Shown here: one piece after another, positions 13,576 through 25,795 of the stretch
How the letters are laid out: every line of letters begins with the position of its first letter
How positions within the stretch are numbered: position 1 is the stretch's first letter
Assembly (NCBI GenBank): GCA_933228675.1
Contig: OW121744.1
Span: forward strand, 23,028,640 to 23,092,639
DNA length: 64,000 nucleotides
Source of the DNA: Stomorhina lunata
Lineage: Eukaryota; Arthropoda; Insecta; Diptera; Rhiniidae
Direction of reading: 5' to 3'
Program-made: the position numbers and the translations under genes
Notes under the pieces: generated by a model
Database searches by the model: none
What the model saw: the letters and a program-made list of their open reading frames with translations, nothing else
What the model was told of the DNA's origin: nothing

Positions 13576-15197
13576 AAAAATAGTGTGGTGGTCACTTATA
13601 ACGCAAAAAGTTTCATTTTGTGGAGTAGTGTCCCTTTCATATATACACTATATAGATTTGTCAGTCACACTGTTTTTATTTGCGCAAAATGTTCGACAGC
13701 ATAACAATACTTTAATTTATTTATATGAATGAAAATAAAAATATCACTTGTATTTTTTGCGGATATACATACATTTATGTATGTATAGGTGTTCGTATAT
13801 GAAGCTTTTAAAATGTAACCCATTTTTTCATTAACTGATAAATATTTTGGATACAAAAACCTAAAATGCATTTAAGTCCACTTTTGATCATGTTCCGTTC
13901 CAAAGAACTTTGTGACCATTTGGTTCCACCGACTCTTTGGACAAGCTGAAAGCACAATTTCTTGCTTTAAGTTATATTACATTCCATTGTCAGTAGTTAT
14001 GGTTAATGTTTCTCACTCATCCCAAAACTTTTTGGTAGTAGTGAAAAAACATTTGGTCCTAAAAGTGTTAAAATTTTTATTTGAATTGAAAAATAAAAGA
14101 TGAAATTCGACAGGAAGAAGAAGGGGAACCAAAGTATAGTAAAGTGGTTTCTGTGACAACTAAATAGTTATGACTTACATTTTACAAATTAATTGTCAAA
14201 CTGTATTTCAATTTGTCCATAGAATGAAATTTTTAATAACTTCGTTGGCTGCAGATGTTAGTTTTGAGAAGGAAAAAGTATTGTTTGTCAAACAAAATGG
14301 CAACGGTGGTTAAGATTTTTAATATATAGTAAAAAAATCTTGTCAAATAACGAGTAAAAGGGAAAAGGATAAATTAATTTTAAACAAAAAGTAAAAAGCA
14401 AAATCAGTTTTAAAAAAATAATAGAAATACGAAAAAATACTCAAAATAGTGTATTTTATATTAAGTGCAAGATTTAAAATAAACAAAATTTTTTTGCGTT
14501 ATTACTGGCATGTTTTCTGATCCTACAGAATCTCAAATTTATATGGAAAAAATATGAATTCGTTGACAGCTAATCCGTATAACAACATTTTCTATTATTG
14601 TTTCATTTTAGATTTATATCAAAAAAGTACAATTTACGAAAGAAGATATTTAAATGTAGGATTTAGAATTAAGGAGGGTCAAATTTTTATCTTCTCCTCT
14701 AGTCTACTAGAGGTCTAAGCAACCACCTCAAAATGTGGAAACTTCTTAACAGGGTGACTGATGGATATTATAACAAACAGAAAACGTTATACTTCAGCTG
14801 TTCGGCAACTAATCAGTGTTCATTTGTTTGAAATATTCATAAATGTAATAAATCCAAATCGCTACACAAAACTGCTTGTAGTGGTTGTTTCCGCTAATAT
14901 ATACTTGTGCAGATTATTTTCGAAAAAAAAATATACCACCCTATTATATTTTAATATATATGAAAATACAATTTCTTTAATAGTTTGCAATTCTATAACA
15001 AATTGAATTCGATTTAAAATCTCTCAACTGTAAGCTTTTCTATCAAATTGACAGAAAGTCACTTCATTTGTAACAATGCATTTGTTTTTTTTTATTGATA
15101 TAAACCGAATAGATAATAAAATATACCATGTTTTTAAATCAGTGGAATCGACTAACATATAAGGAAACATTTTTTTCAAAAAACAGCTAAATATTAA
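13576..15197. other. Unique-looking AT-rich region, no supported gene
   Basis: About 1.6 kb without tandem periodicity or recognised transposon ends. Several 60-80 codon ORFs exist (for example 13912-14103 and 14761-15006). Their translations are hydrophobic and lysine-rich without a recognisable domain, and they have no start context or splice evidence. I regard them as chance. Confidence 0.5.
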
Positions 15198-16925
15198 AAT
15201 TAATTTAAAAATTTTTCTAAAGAAAAAAATTTTTGGAGAAAAATTTTTTTGCTCAACAAAATTTTTGGAGAAACATTTTTTATGAAAATTTTTCTACAGA
15301 AAAAATTTTTTTTATTAAAATTTCTTTATAAAAAAAGGGTTTCAATAAAAAATTTTCTATAGAAAAAATTTTTTATGAAAACTCTTTTGGAAAAAAAATT
15401 TTTCAATAAAAATTTTTCTATAGAAACATTTTTTTTATGAAAATTTTTCTATAGACAAAAATGTCAATGAAAGTTTTCTTTACAAAACATTATAATTATT
15501 TAATTTAACTTTTTTATATTTTTTACAGAAAAATATTTAAAATTAAAATTTTGCTATTGCAAAAAATTTTTAATGAAAAATTTTCTTAATTTTCCATAGA
15601 AAAAATTTTTAATGAAAATTTTTTTATAGACAAATTACTTATTTAGTGAACATTTTTCTCTAGAAAAATTTTTTTATATAAAATTCTTCTATAGAAAAAA
15701 TTTTTAATGAAAATTTTTCTATAGAAAAATTTTTTAATATAAAATTACTCTATAGAAAAATGTTTAAATGAAAATTTTTCTATAGAAACATGTTTTAATG
15801 AAAATTTTTTATAGATACAATTTTTTAATAAAAATTTTTCTATAGATAAAATTTTTTAATAAACATTTTTCTATCGAAAAATTTTTTTATAAAATTTCTC
15901 TCTAGAAAATTTTCAATATAAAATTTTTCTATAGAAAATTTTCAATATAAAAATTTTCTATAGAAAAACTATTTTCTATAAAAAACATTTTTATTGAAAA
16001 GTTTGCTATGGAAAAAATGAAAAGTTTCAATGGTAAAAATCTTTTAATAAAAATTAAAGAATTTTTAATGAAACTTTTTCTATATAAAAAATTTTGTAAT
16101 GAACATTTTTCGATAGATAAAATTTTTTACTTAAAATTTTTAAATAGAAAAAAATTTTTAATGAAAATTTTTCTATAGAAAATTTTGGATATAAAAGTTT
16201 CAATAGAAAATTTTCGATATAAAATTTTTCTACAGAAACTTTTCGATATGAAAATTTTCTATACAAAATTTTCGATATAAAATGTTTCTATAGAAAATTT
16301 TCAATATAACATTTTTCTATAGAAAATTTTTAATACAAAATTTTTCTATAAAATTTTCAATATAAAAATTCTTTAATGGAAATTTTTCTATAGAAAAATT
16401 TTGTTTTATAAAAATTTTTCTGCAGAAAAAATTTTTCTATAGAACAAATTTTTTAAAGGAAATTTGTCTATAGAAAAAATTTTTTAATTAAAATTTTTCA
16501 ATAAAAAAAATTTTAATGAAAAGTTTTTTATGGAAAAAATTTTTAATAAAAATTGGTCTTTAGAAAAAATGAAAAAATTAAAATTTGTCGATAATAAATT
16601 TTTTTTAATGAAAAGTTTTCTATAGAAAATTTTTTTTGACAAAAAATTAATGAAAATTGTTTTATATATATAGAAAAAATATTTTAACGAACATTTTTAT
16701 ATAGAAAAAATTTTGAAAGAAAATTTTTCTATAAAAAAAATTTAATGAAAATTTTTCTATAGAAACATTTTTTTAATGAAAATTTTTTATAGAAATCAAT
16801 TTGAAATGGAATTTTTTCTGCAGAGAAAATATTTTAATGAAAATTTTTCTATAGAAAACATATTTAATGAACATTTTTCTATAGAAAAAATGTTTGCATA
16901 AAAAAGAATTTTATTGAAAGTTATT
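15198..16925. repeat. CTATAG-core satellite block 3 (TTTTTAATGAAAA spacer)
   Basis: Diverged tandem repeat of about 30 bp, with AATTTTTCTATAGAAAAA followed by TTTTTTAATGAAAA. A sub-variant with TTTCAATATAAAATT spacing clusters at about 15900-15960 and 16180-16370. The core is the same as in the other blocks but the spacer is different. It is interrupted by about 290 bp of non-repeat sequence and resumes at 17212-17376. Confidence 0.9.
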
Positions 16926-17211
16926 CAAAAAGAAAAATTACTTGCATTTGATCTCGATCTGTTGCATTTATTTATTAATGTAACAGACAATTTATAGATA
17001 AAAGCCGCAAAAAAGTTTGTGGGGATAACAAATTCCTCAGCCCGTTTTGATGGTTGGTTTATCCGTCACTTCAGGAGGAGTTCTTTTAGATAGATCAAAA
17101 ACCTTGCATTATGATCTATTTTACAAACACAATCATTACGAATTATGTTTGTTAGCCATAAGTAAAAGCTCAGATTATCAACTGAACAAAAGTAAAGACA
17201 CAGACATTTTT
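16926..17211. other. Non-repeat interruption in satellite block 3
   Basis: Sequence of mixed composition between two parts of the same satellite. A 62-codon ORF (17047-17235) runs through it but ends in the satellite and shows no recognisable domain. It could be an inserted fragment, but no terminal repeats were found. Confidence 0.45.
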
Positions 17212-17376
17212 CTTTACAAAAATTTTTTTAATTAAAATTTTTCTATAGAAATGTTTTTTATTTTAAATTTGGTCTAAAAAAATTTATGAAGAAATATTGA
17301 TAACATTTTTTTTCTATAGAAAACATTTTTTAATGAAATTTTTTCTTTAGAAAAAATTTTCTAATGAAAAAGGTTA
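17212..17376. repeat. Resumed end of satellite block 3
   Basis: A few decayed monomers of the same CTATAG plus TTTTTAATGAAA type follow the 290 bp interruption. Confidence 0.8.
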
Positions 17377-17692
17377 TGGAGTTTATAAGCCAAAATGACA
17401 ACAAAATTCTGAATGACTTGATCTCTTAAAAATAAAAATTATGACTCACTTTACACATAAGTACTTTCCTGCTTGAAACTCCCTTATTATTTTTATATTC
17501 TAAACCTTTTAAAAACATGAATTTTAATCGGATGCGACCACTTTAAAATATCCTTTAAGAGGATTCAGAATTCATGTCAAACTTTACAACTTATGTTGAA
17601 GAGTATAATAAATCAGCTTCCGTGTATGCAGATGCCTAAAGTGCCTAGAAGTATGCTTACTTTTTATACACTTTTCTTGGCTTATTTATTTT
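17377..17692. other. AT-rich spacer left of element B1
   Basis: No tandem repeat, gene or terminal repeat is visible. Confidence 0.5.
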
Positions 17693-18505
17693 TATACCCT
17701 TCACCACCATAGGTGGAAAGGGTATTATAAGTTTGTGCTGATGTTTGTAACGCATAGAAATATTTGTCTTAGACCCACCTTTTAGTATACCAATAGGCTT
17801 AGAATCACTTTCTGAGTCGATTTAGCGATGTCCGTCCGTCCGTCCGTCCGTCCGTCTGGCTGGCTGGACGGCTGGCTGGCCGGCTGGCTGGACCCCCATG
17901 TAAACCTTGTAATCAAACTACAGGTCGCAATTCTAAAGATAATTTGATGAAATTTGACAATGGGACCATGGCTATTGAAATTGGTCAAAATCGGTCCATT
18001 ATTTATGGTACCTCCCATAGGTCCCACTTCTCGGAATTGATACATTGGCCACAAATATCAATATTTTTTCATGAAATTTAAAACAGATATTGCTTATGTA
18101 AACTTAAATCACTGTATCAAATTTCGTGGAAATCGGTCCACATTTGACCATAGCTCCCATACAAACTCTTCTTTAAAAACGCACTAAATGAGACAAAAAA
18201 TCACTAAAACGCTAGTAAATCTAAAGATAATGAAAATTTTGAGTTTATTTTTCGCATACATAATTTTTGTAACAACTGTAGTCAACTTGCCAAATTTCGA
18301 GATAATCGGTCCACATTTGACTCTAGCTCCCATATAAGTGCAAATGACGGAAACAGGTTGAATATATAAGTTTTGAGAAAATGTTTGTATGTTGGCAAAA
18401 TTTAGCAAATATTTGTCTTTATACAGGAAAAATAACACCTTTGACCTTAGTGGTGAAGGGTATCGTATGGTCGGCTTGACCGACTATAGCGCTTTCTTAC
18501 TTGTT
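17693..18505 (+). mobile_element. Family B GTCY-bearing Helentron-like element, copy B1
   Basis: Element of about 813 bp. The 5' end reads TATACCCTTCACCAC. The inverted form GTGGTGAAGGGTAT lies near the 3' end at about 18451. It is followed by a hairpin region (GTCGG, loop, CCGAC) and the tail TTTCTTACTTGTT. A (GTCC)n tract that grades into (TGGC)n lies at about 17830-17890. The organisation matches family A, and parts of the interior are related (ATAGCTCCCATA, ATCGGTCCACATTTGACC). The two are therefore sister families of one DINE-1/mini-me-like lineage. No coding capacity is seen. Confidence 0.8.
17830..17890 (+). repeat. (GTCC)n/(TGGC)n tract of element B1
   Basis: Five GTCC units followed by CTGG/TGGC units. 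Copy B2 has a shorter tract at about 18810-18840, and B3 has only a decayed remnant near 35887-35915. Confidence 0.9.
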
Positions 18506-19185
18506 GTTTGTTATATTTTTCAACGGAAAAGAGATATTTAATTTCCTGTTTTTATAACTGGTCGCTCTTTTCTTAATTCCTAAAGCTTTTAAAGAAGTAG
18601 CGAAAAAAATGTAAACCACATTGAAAATGTATGTTTGTTAATGAAAATTTATGCAAGTCGGGTTTTATTTTTATACCCTTCACCACCACAGGTGGAAAGG
18701 GTATTATAAGTTTGTGCTGGTGTATGTAACACATGGAAATATTTGTCTTAGACCCACCTTTTATTATACCAATAGGCATAGAATCACTTCCTGAGTCGAT
18801 TTAGCGATGTCCGTCCGTCCGTCCGTCTGGCTGACTGGACCCCCTTGTCAACCTTGTAATCAAACTACAGGTCGTAATTCTAAAGATAATTTGATGAAAT
18901 TTGGCACAGATAATTTTTTTGATAATGGAACCATGGCTATTGAAATTCGTCAAAATCGGTCCATTATTTATGGTACCTCCCGTAGGTACCACTTCCCGGA
19001 ATTGCTATTTTGGCCACAAATATCAATATTTGTTCACGAAATTTAAATCAAATACTGCTTTTGTAAACCTTAATCAATGTACTAAATTTCGTTCAAATCA
19101 GTCCACAATTGACCATATCTCCCATACAAACTTTTCTTAAAAAACGCACTAAATCTTATATTCTTAAACGAGCAATAATTGTATG

Positions 19186-19189
<4 letters not shown>

Positions 19190-19237
<48 letters not shown>
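19190..19237. repeat. (TA)n microsatellite
   Basis: Pure TA dinucleotide run of about 48 bp just inside the 5' end of the Helitron-like insertion. Confidence 0.95.
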
Positions 19238-19240
<3 letters not shown>

Positions 19241-19291
19241 TCGAGATAGTCATTCTATATATATATATATATAGAATGACTATCTCGAGAA
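19238..19291. repeat. 54 bp perfect palindrome
   Basis: The 27 bases at 19238-19264 are the exact reverse complement of 19265-19291. The outer part reads TTCTCGAGATAGTCATTCTA and the centre is (TA)n. There is no loop, so it can extrude as a cruciform or fold as a hairpin. Confidence 0.95.
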
Positions 19292-19894
19292 CGGCTCTAA
19301 CGATTTTGATTGGACAGTGGGTATCTTGTTTGATGTATAGGTCGAAGAAGAAGGGACTTTTGGAAACTTTGCCTCTAAGAGGGTAAAAATCGAAAACGCT
19401 ATATCTCCTTAAGTAATAGGTATAGAAACAAAATTTAAATTACGTTCTAAACAGCTATGAAAATAAACGGACAGGTGTTTGGTACGTTATTGTAACTATA
19501 TCCGATAAGGGGTAAAACAGGGTGAAAATAGTTTTTTTGGTACCTTTTTAACCCACTCTTATATTTTAAACTAAGGAATATAGAAAGAAACTTTGTACTG
19601 CAATCAATAGATGTGAAAGAAATATTGAACACGTATTTGGTACTTTTTTGATTTTGTGGCCAAAATGTGTAAAAAAGGGATAAACTGATGACTTAACATC
19701 TACAAAAGTTATATGAATAGGAATATTATGCTGACTGCTTTCTAATAAAATGTACCGAATTCAATTGGTACCAAAGAAGTACCAATTATGCATATGGAAC
19801 TTTTTGAAATTAGGGGATAAAAAGGGGAAAAATTAGTAATGTTATAACTTTAAAACAAATGAATGTTTGTCTGTATGTATGTTCTTTATAGAAT

Positions 19895-20705
19895 AGTAAA
19901 CTGTGAATTTGATTATGTTATGCTCTTTAGCAAAGATGTTGCGGATAAGCCGGCGGAGGTTTTTAAGTTGGTAAACCGAATTTCCGACAGGTGGCGCCAC
20001 TGAAAATTACTAAAAATTAATTAAATCGTAAACTGTACATTTGATCATACTATGATCTTTTGCAAAGTTGTAGGGCATGAGCCGACGAATGCTTTTTAAT
20101 TGGTGTGAATAATTTCCGTAAGGTGGCGCTACTGAAAATTACTCAAAGTCAATTTAATCGTAAGCTGTACATATAATCATGCTATAATCTTTAGCAATGT
20201 TGTTGCACATGAGCCGACGAAGGTTTCTTAGTTGATATGAAGAAATTTCGACAGGTGGCGCCACTGAAATTTACTTAAAGTCAATTTAATCGTAAACTGT
20301 ACATTTAATCATGCTATAATTTTTAGCAAAGTTATTGCGGATAATCCGACGAAGGTTTATTAATTGGAATGACCAAAGTCCGACAGGTGGCGCCACTGAA
20401 AATTACTCAAAATGAATTAAATCGTAAACTGTGCATTTGATCAGACTATAAGTGAATTAAAGCATAAACTGTGCATTTGATCATGTTATGATCATAAGCA
20501 AAGTTGTTACGCATAAGCAGATGAAGGTTTCTTAGTGGTATGAACGACTTCAGGCGGCGCCACTGAAAACTACTCAAAATGAATTAAATCGTAAACTGTG
20601 CATTTGATCAGACTATAATCTTTAGCAAAGTTGTTGCGCATGAGTCGACGGAGGTTTCTGTTGGTATGACCAATTTTTAAAATTATTTAAAATGAGTTAA
20701 ACTGT
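19895..20705 (+). repeat. ~125 bp minisatellite inside the Helitron-like element
   Basis: About six units. Each contains AAATCGTAAACTGT, TTTGATCAT, CTTTAGCAAAGTTGTTGC, GAGCCGACGAAGGTTT and ACAGGTGGCGCCACTGAAAA. The units show moderate divergence and one partial duplication at about 20440-20570. The same unit in reverse complement appears at about 63370-63800, which links the two elements. Confidence 0.85.
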
Positions 20706-21087
20706 AACTGTATAAAATAAAATATATAAAAACTTAAAAATTTGCTTCAAAATGCTTATCATAAAGCCCCGATCAAGGCTCGGTCAACCAGGTACTGAGA
20801 CAAAAATCACTAAAACGCTCATAAATCTGAAGATAATGGGAATTTTAAGTTTATTTTTTGCATACATAATTTTTGTAACAACTGTAATCAATCGGAGATA
20901 ATCGGTCCACATTTGACCCTAGCTTTCATATAAGTCCAAATGTCGGAAACAGCTTAAATATATAAGTTTTGAGAAAATGTTTGTATGATGGCAAAATTTA
21001 GCAAATATTTGTCTTTATACAGAAGTATCGTATGGTCAGGGTATCGTATGGTCGGGCTTGACCGACTATAGCACTTTCTTACCTGTT

Positions 21088-21420
21088 TTTGTTTAAGTTT
21101 GTATGTATGTGTTAAGGTGTTTGTTTGTCTTTGTGCTGGGATATGTTTGTCTGTGGGTGTATCAAAATATTTGCATAAATTGGTTTTAATTGCTTTTAGC
21201 GATGAACAGTTCATTTATTTTGTTAAACTAAAAAGCAGGATATGGTTAATGAGTGTAAAACAACTTATACGGTGTCACAAATGAACAGCTTTTGTAATAT
21301 CTTGGAAATCGACCTAGTGGGGGTGAGGACATACAGAAAAAATTTTCAAAGATTTCGAAACATGTGCAAAATTTGGAGATATTCGCAAGAAACTGTTTTC
21401 GGGTAGGGTATCAGAGAAGA
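21088..21420. other. Spacer between family B copies
   Basis: GT-rich simple sequence (GTATGT, GTTTGT) at about 21098-21160 and otherwise AT-rich sequence. The small ORFs here have no domain and overlap repeat sequence. Confidence 0.5.
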
Positions 21421-21475
21421 AACAAGTATGAATATGCTATAGTCGGTCAAGCATGAACATATGATACCCTTCCTT
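21421..21475 (-). mobile_element. Fragment of family B 3' end
   Basis: AACAAGTATGAATATGCTAT, then AGTCGGTCAAGC and ATGATACCCTT, match the tail, hairpin and subterminus of family B in reverse orientation. Nothing further of the element follows, so it is a terminal scrap. Confidence 0.6.
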
Positions 21476-22504
21476 ACCCTTCCTGGAGACTACACAAATG
21501 TCTAGAATCTTTTCAGTATATGTATGTATGTCTAATTGTGTGAGTACAAGCTTATAAATTTATTTAAACCATAAATATTAGTATTAATTTATATCATAAA
21601 TAAAACCAAAAATGTTAACAGTAACAATTTAAGACAACCATATTTAATATTACAAGCCAATTTAAAAACCGAACAAAAAGCAGGTGCAAAATTCTAAACC
21701 TCATTCATATATAAATCTTTTTTTATTTCCGGTGAATTTGAAAAATTACAAAAATACGTTATTGCTATGTATATATATATGTATGTTTGTGGACCAGCGC
21801 TACCAGAAAATGGTACAAGGAGTAACATTTTTTCATTTCTTTTAGATTTCAAACAAAAAAACTCTATAATGCCAGAAAAAACATTCTTGACATTAATTAC
21901 AAATCTAATGAGAGAACACTTTAACACATATGTTTTATACACACTCACACACACACGCACTCATAGGACTAATTATACAATTTACTTGTGCAAATATTCA
22001 TTACATTTACATTTACACAAACAAAAGGCAACTGTTTTCTAACAAAAGAAGCGAAAAAAGTCTAAAGATACCCCAGGTAAAACAAAAGAAAAGTTAATTT
22101 CAAATGTTGACATGTTATAATATTAAACTAATTAAATAAACTTAAACATTTGCATTTACATTTACACTCACATTAAGTACATACGAGTACTTAGAAATTA
22201 TTAGGTGGGAATAAAACATGTTTTTTTTTTCATGCTCAAAATTTCCCCCTGTTAAAAGTAGCGAGAAATGTAGTAAATTGTAGCCACACATTTTTTCTGT
22301 GATGAAAATTATATAATAGTTTTCATGTTTTTGAGGTGTAAAAGATTTTTAGGGGAAAAAAATGGAAATTTTTAAAGTCTGTGGAATTTATTAATTTGTT
22401 TAGAGTTTGAGAGTTTTAAAAGATTTTTAATGGCTGCTGTGAGGACTAGAAGCTTTTCTTTGCTCAGCGCTCAGCTTTTCTTTAAACCGACATCATAGTC
22501 GAGT
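21476..22504. other. AT-rich region without supported gene
   Basis: Contains short TATG and CACA simple repeats (about 21515-21535, 21760-21790, 21945-21960). Two overlapping ORFs of about 90 codons lie on opposite strands at 21694-22042. Neither shows a recognisable domain, and opposite-strand overlap of this kind argues against both being coding. Confidence 0.5.
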
Positions 22505-25500
22505 AATTTAATTTTTTGTAATTTTTTTCTACAAAAAAATTTTTATATAGAAAAATTTTGTAAAAAAAAATATAAAAAAAATGTTTTTATAGAAAATTTT
22601 TATAACGAAAATTTTTCTGTCAAAAAATTTTTGTACCGAAATATTTTCTGTAAAAAAATTTTATAACGAAATATTTTATATTAAACAATTTTAAATCAAA
22701 AAATTTTCTACTGAAAAATATTATACCAAAATTTTTTTTTCAAAATTTGTATACCAAAAACTTGTCTGTTAAAAAAATTTTTAATATAGAAAAATTTTGT
22801 ATTAAAAAATTTTGATGTCGAAAAATTTTTTATTAAGAAATTTTTATATCGAGAAATTTTTTATTATGAAATTTTTATATCAAAAAAATTTTTGATAAGA
22901 AATTTTTATATCGAAAAATTTTTATAATGAAATATTTTCTTTTAAAAAATGTTTAGATCAAAAAAATTTTATCTCGAAAAATTTCTATTAAAAAATTTTT
23001 ATATCGAAATTTTTTTTGTAAAAAATTATAGAAAATTTTCAATATACAATTTTTCTATAAAAAATTTTCATTACAAAATTTTACTATAAAATTTTAAATA
23101 TAACAATTTTTTAATGAAAATCTTTCTATAAAAAAAATTTTTATGAAAACTTCTCTACAGAAAATTTTTTTCTACAAAAAAAATTTTATATAGAAAAATT
23201 TTGTAAAAAAAATTATAAAAACATGTTTTTGTAGAAAATTTTTATACTAAAAATTTTTCTGTCAAAAAATTTTCATACCGAAATTTTTTATATTAAAAAA
23301 TTTTATACCGAAATATTATACATCAAAAAAATTTTAAATCGAAAAACTTTCAATAAAAAAATGTTAATACCAAAAATTTGTTATTCAAAATTTGTATACT
23401 AAAAACTTGCCTGTTAAAAAATATAGAAAAATTTTATATAAAAAAATTTGAATATAAAAAAATTTTCAAAAAGTTTTTTATAAAGAAATTTTTATATCGA
23501 AAAATTTTCTATTAAAATATTTTTATGTCGAAAATTTTTTATTAGTAAATTTTTATACCAAAATATTTTCTATCAAAGCATTTTTAGATCAAAAATTTTC
23601 TATTAGAAATTTTTATGTCAAATAATGTTTTTGTAAAATAATTTTTATATTAAAAATATTTTCTATTAAAAAATTTGTGTATCGAAAAATGTTCTTGTAA
23701 AAAAACTTTACATCGAAAAATTTTCTTGTAAAAAATTTTATATGAAACAAACTTTCTATTAAAAAATCTTTATGTTGAACAATTTTCTTGTAAAAAAATT
23801 GTATATGAAAAAATTATCTTGTACAAAATTTTAGTATCGAAAAATTTTCTTTTACAAAATTTTTGTATCGAAAAATTTTCTATTAAAAAATGTTTATATC
23901 AAAAAAATTTCTATTAAAAAATTTTTATGTCAAAAAATTTTTATTAAAAAATTTTTATATTAAAAGAATTTTCTATTAAAAAAGTTTTATATCGAAAAAT
24001 TTCCTTATACAAAATTTATACATCGAAAAATTTTTATTTGTTAATTTTTATACCGAAATATTTTCTATTCACAAACTTTTAGATAAAAAATTTATATTTA
24101 AAAATTTTTATATCGAAAAATTTTCTTGTGAAAAATTTTAGTATCAAAATATTTTCTTTTAAAAAATTTTTGTATCGAAAAATTTTCTATTACAAAATTT
24201 TTATATCGAAAAATTTTCTATTAAAAAATTTTTATATCGAAATATTTTCTATTAGTAAATTTTGTCTATTAAAAAGTTTTTAGAAAAAGAATTTTCTATT
24301 AAAAAATTTTTATGTCAAAAAATTTTTATTAAAAAATTTTTATATCAAAAATTTTCTTGTAAGAAATTTTTATATCAAAAAATTTTCTATTAAAAAATTT
24401 TTATATCGAAAAATTTTATATTAAACAATTTTTATATCGATAAATTTTCTATTAAAAAAATTTTATATCAAAAAATTTTCTATTAGTAAATTTTTATGCC
24501 GAAATTTTCTATTAAAAAATTCGAAAAAATGTCGAAAAATTTGTAATAAAAAAATTTTATATCGAAAAATTTTCTATTAAAAAATTCTAATGTCGAAAAA
24601 TTTGTAATAAAAAAATTTTATATCGAAAAAGTTTCTTGTAAAAAATTTTTATATCAACAAATTTTCTATTAAAACTTTTGTCTATCGAAAAATTTTCTTG
24701 GAAAAAAATTTAATTTCGCAAATTTTCTATTAAAAAATTTTCTTGTAAAGAATTTTTATATTAAAAAAATTTTGTACTAAAAAATTTTTGATATCAAAAA
24801 ATTTTCTATTAAAAAATTTTAGTATCGACAAATTTTCTACTAAAAAATTTTGATATCGATAGGTTTTCTTGTAAAAAATGTTAATATTAAAAAAATGTTC
24901 TATTAATAATTTTTATATCAAAAAATTTCTTATTAAAAAATTTTAGTATCGAAAAGTTTTTTATTAAAAAATGTTTATGTCGGAAAAGTTGTATTAAAAA
25001 ATTTTTATATCGAACAATTTTCTTGTAAAAAATTTGTATATCAAAAAATTTTCTATTAAAAATTTTTTTGATCAAAAAATTTTCTATTAAAAAAATTTTA
25101 TATCAAAAAATGTTCTTGTAAGAAATTAGTATTTCAAAAGAAAATTCTGTTAAGAAATTTTTATATCGAAAAATTTTCTATAAAAAAAATTTTATATCGA
25201 AAAATTTTCTATAAAAAAAATTTTTATATCGACAAATTTTCTATTAAAAAAATTTTATATCGAAAAATTTTCTATTTGTAAATTTGTATACCAAAATATT
25301 TTCTATTAACAAAATTTTAGATTAAAAAAGTTTTTAATAAAAAATATATCGAAAAAGTTTCTTGTAAAAATTTTGATATCAAAAAATTTTCTATTATAGA
25401 AAATTTTTCTATCGAAAAATTTTCTTGTAAAAAAATTTAGTATCGAAACATTTTCTTTTAAAAAATTTGTATATCAAAAAATTTTCTTGTAAAAAATCTT

Positions 25501-25795
25501 TATCTTAAAAAAATTTTGTATTAAAAAATTTTTGATATCAAAAAATTTTCTACTAAAAAATTTTAGTATTGAAAAATTTTCTATTAAAAAATTTTTATAT
25601 CAAAAATTTTCTTGTAAAAAATTTTAGTAATAAAAAAATTTTCTATTCAAAATTTTTATATCAACAAATTTTATATTAAAAAATTTTAGTATCGAAAAAT
25701 TTTCTATTAAAAAATTTTTATGTCAAGAATTTGTAATAAAAAATTTTTATATTGAAAAATTTTTATATCAAAAAATGTTCTATTAGTAAATTTTT
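22505..25795. repeat. AT-rich satellite block 4 (TATCGAAAAATTTTCTATT type)
   Basis: About 3.3 kb of diverged ~30 bp units of the form ATATCGAAAAATTTTC, TATTAAAAAATTTTT or TTGTAAAAAATTTTT. CTATAG is mostly replaced by CTATTA here, so this is a more distant member of the superfamily or a convergent AT satellite. A duplicated run of odd monomers starts at about 22529 and again at about 23172, an offset near 643 bp. No gene is present. Confidence 0.9.

Larger units (their letters stand above)
19154..20795 (+). mobile_element. Helitron-like non-autonomous element inserted in B2
   Basis: The insertion is 1642 bp and its limits are set by comparison with the uninterrupted family B copies. It lies exactly between A and T of the host sequence, makes no target duplication and begins with TC, all as described for Helitrons. 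Order inside: 5' end TCTTATATTCTTAAACGAGC, a (TA)n tract, a 54 bp perfect palindrome, a segment starting CTCGAGAACGGCTCTAACG, then about six ~125 bp tandem units (19895-20705). Near the 3' end is a GCC/GGC dyad at 20765-20780. The final bases GGTAC do not match the canonical CTRR, which is the weak point. No Rep/helicase coding is present. Confidence 0.7.
18672..21087 (+). mobile_element. Family B Helentron-like element, copy B2, split by a 1.64 kb insertion
   Basis: The left part is 18672-19153 and the right part 20796-21087. Joined, they are collinear with B1 and B3. The left part stops at CGCACTAAA and the right part resumes at TGAGACAAAAATCAC, whereas B1 and B3 read straight through this point. 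The right part also has a short duplication at about 21024-21055 (GTATCGTATGGTC twice) where B1 has its inverted subterminus, so this copy has lost part of its 3' end. No coding sequence is supported. Confidence 0.85.

Noticed and set aside
19183..19386. 67-codon ORF beginning in the (TA)n tract
   Set aside because: Half of it is Y-I dipeptide from the microsatellite and palindrome.
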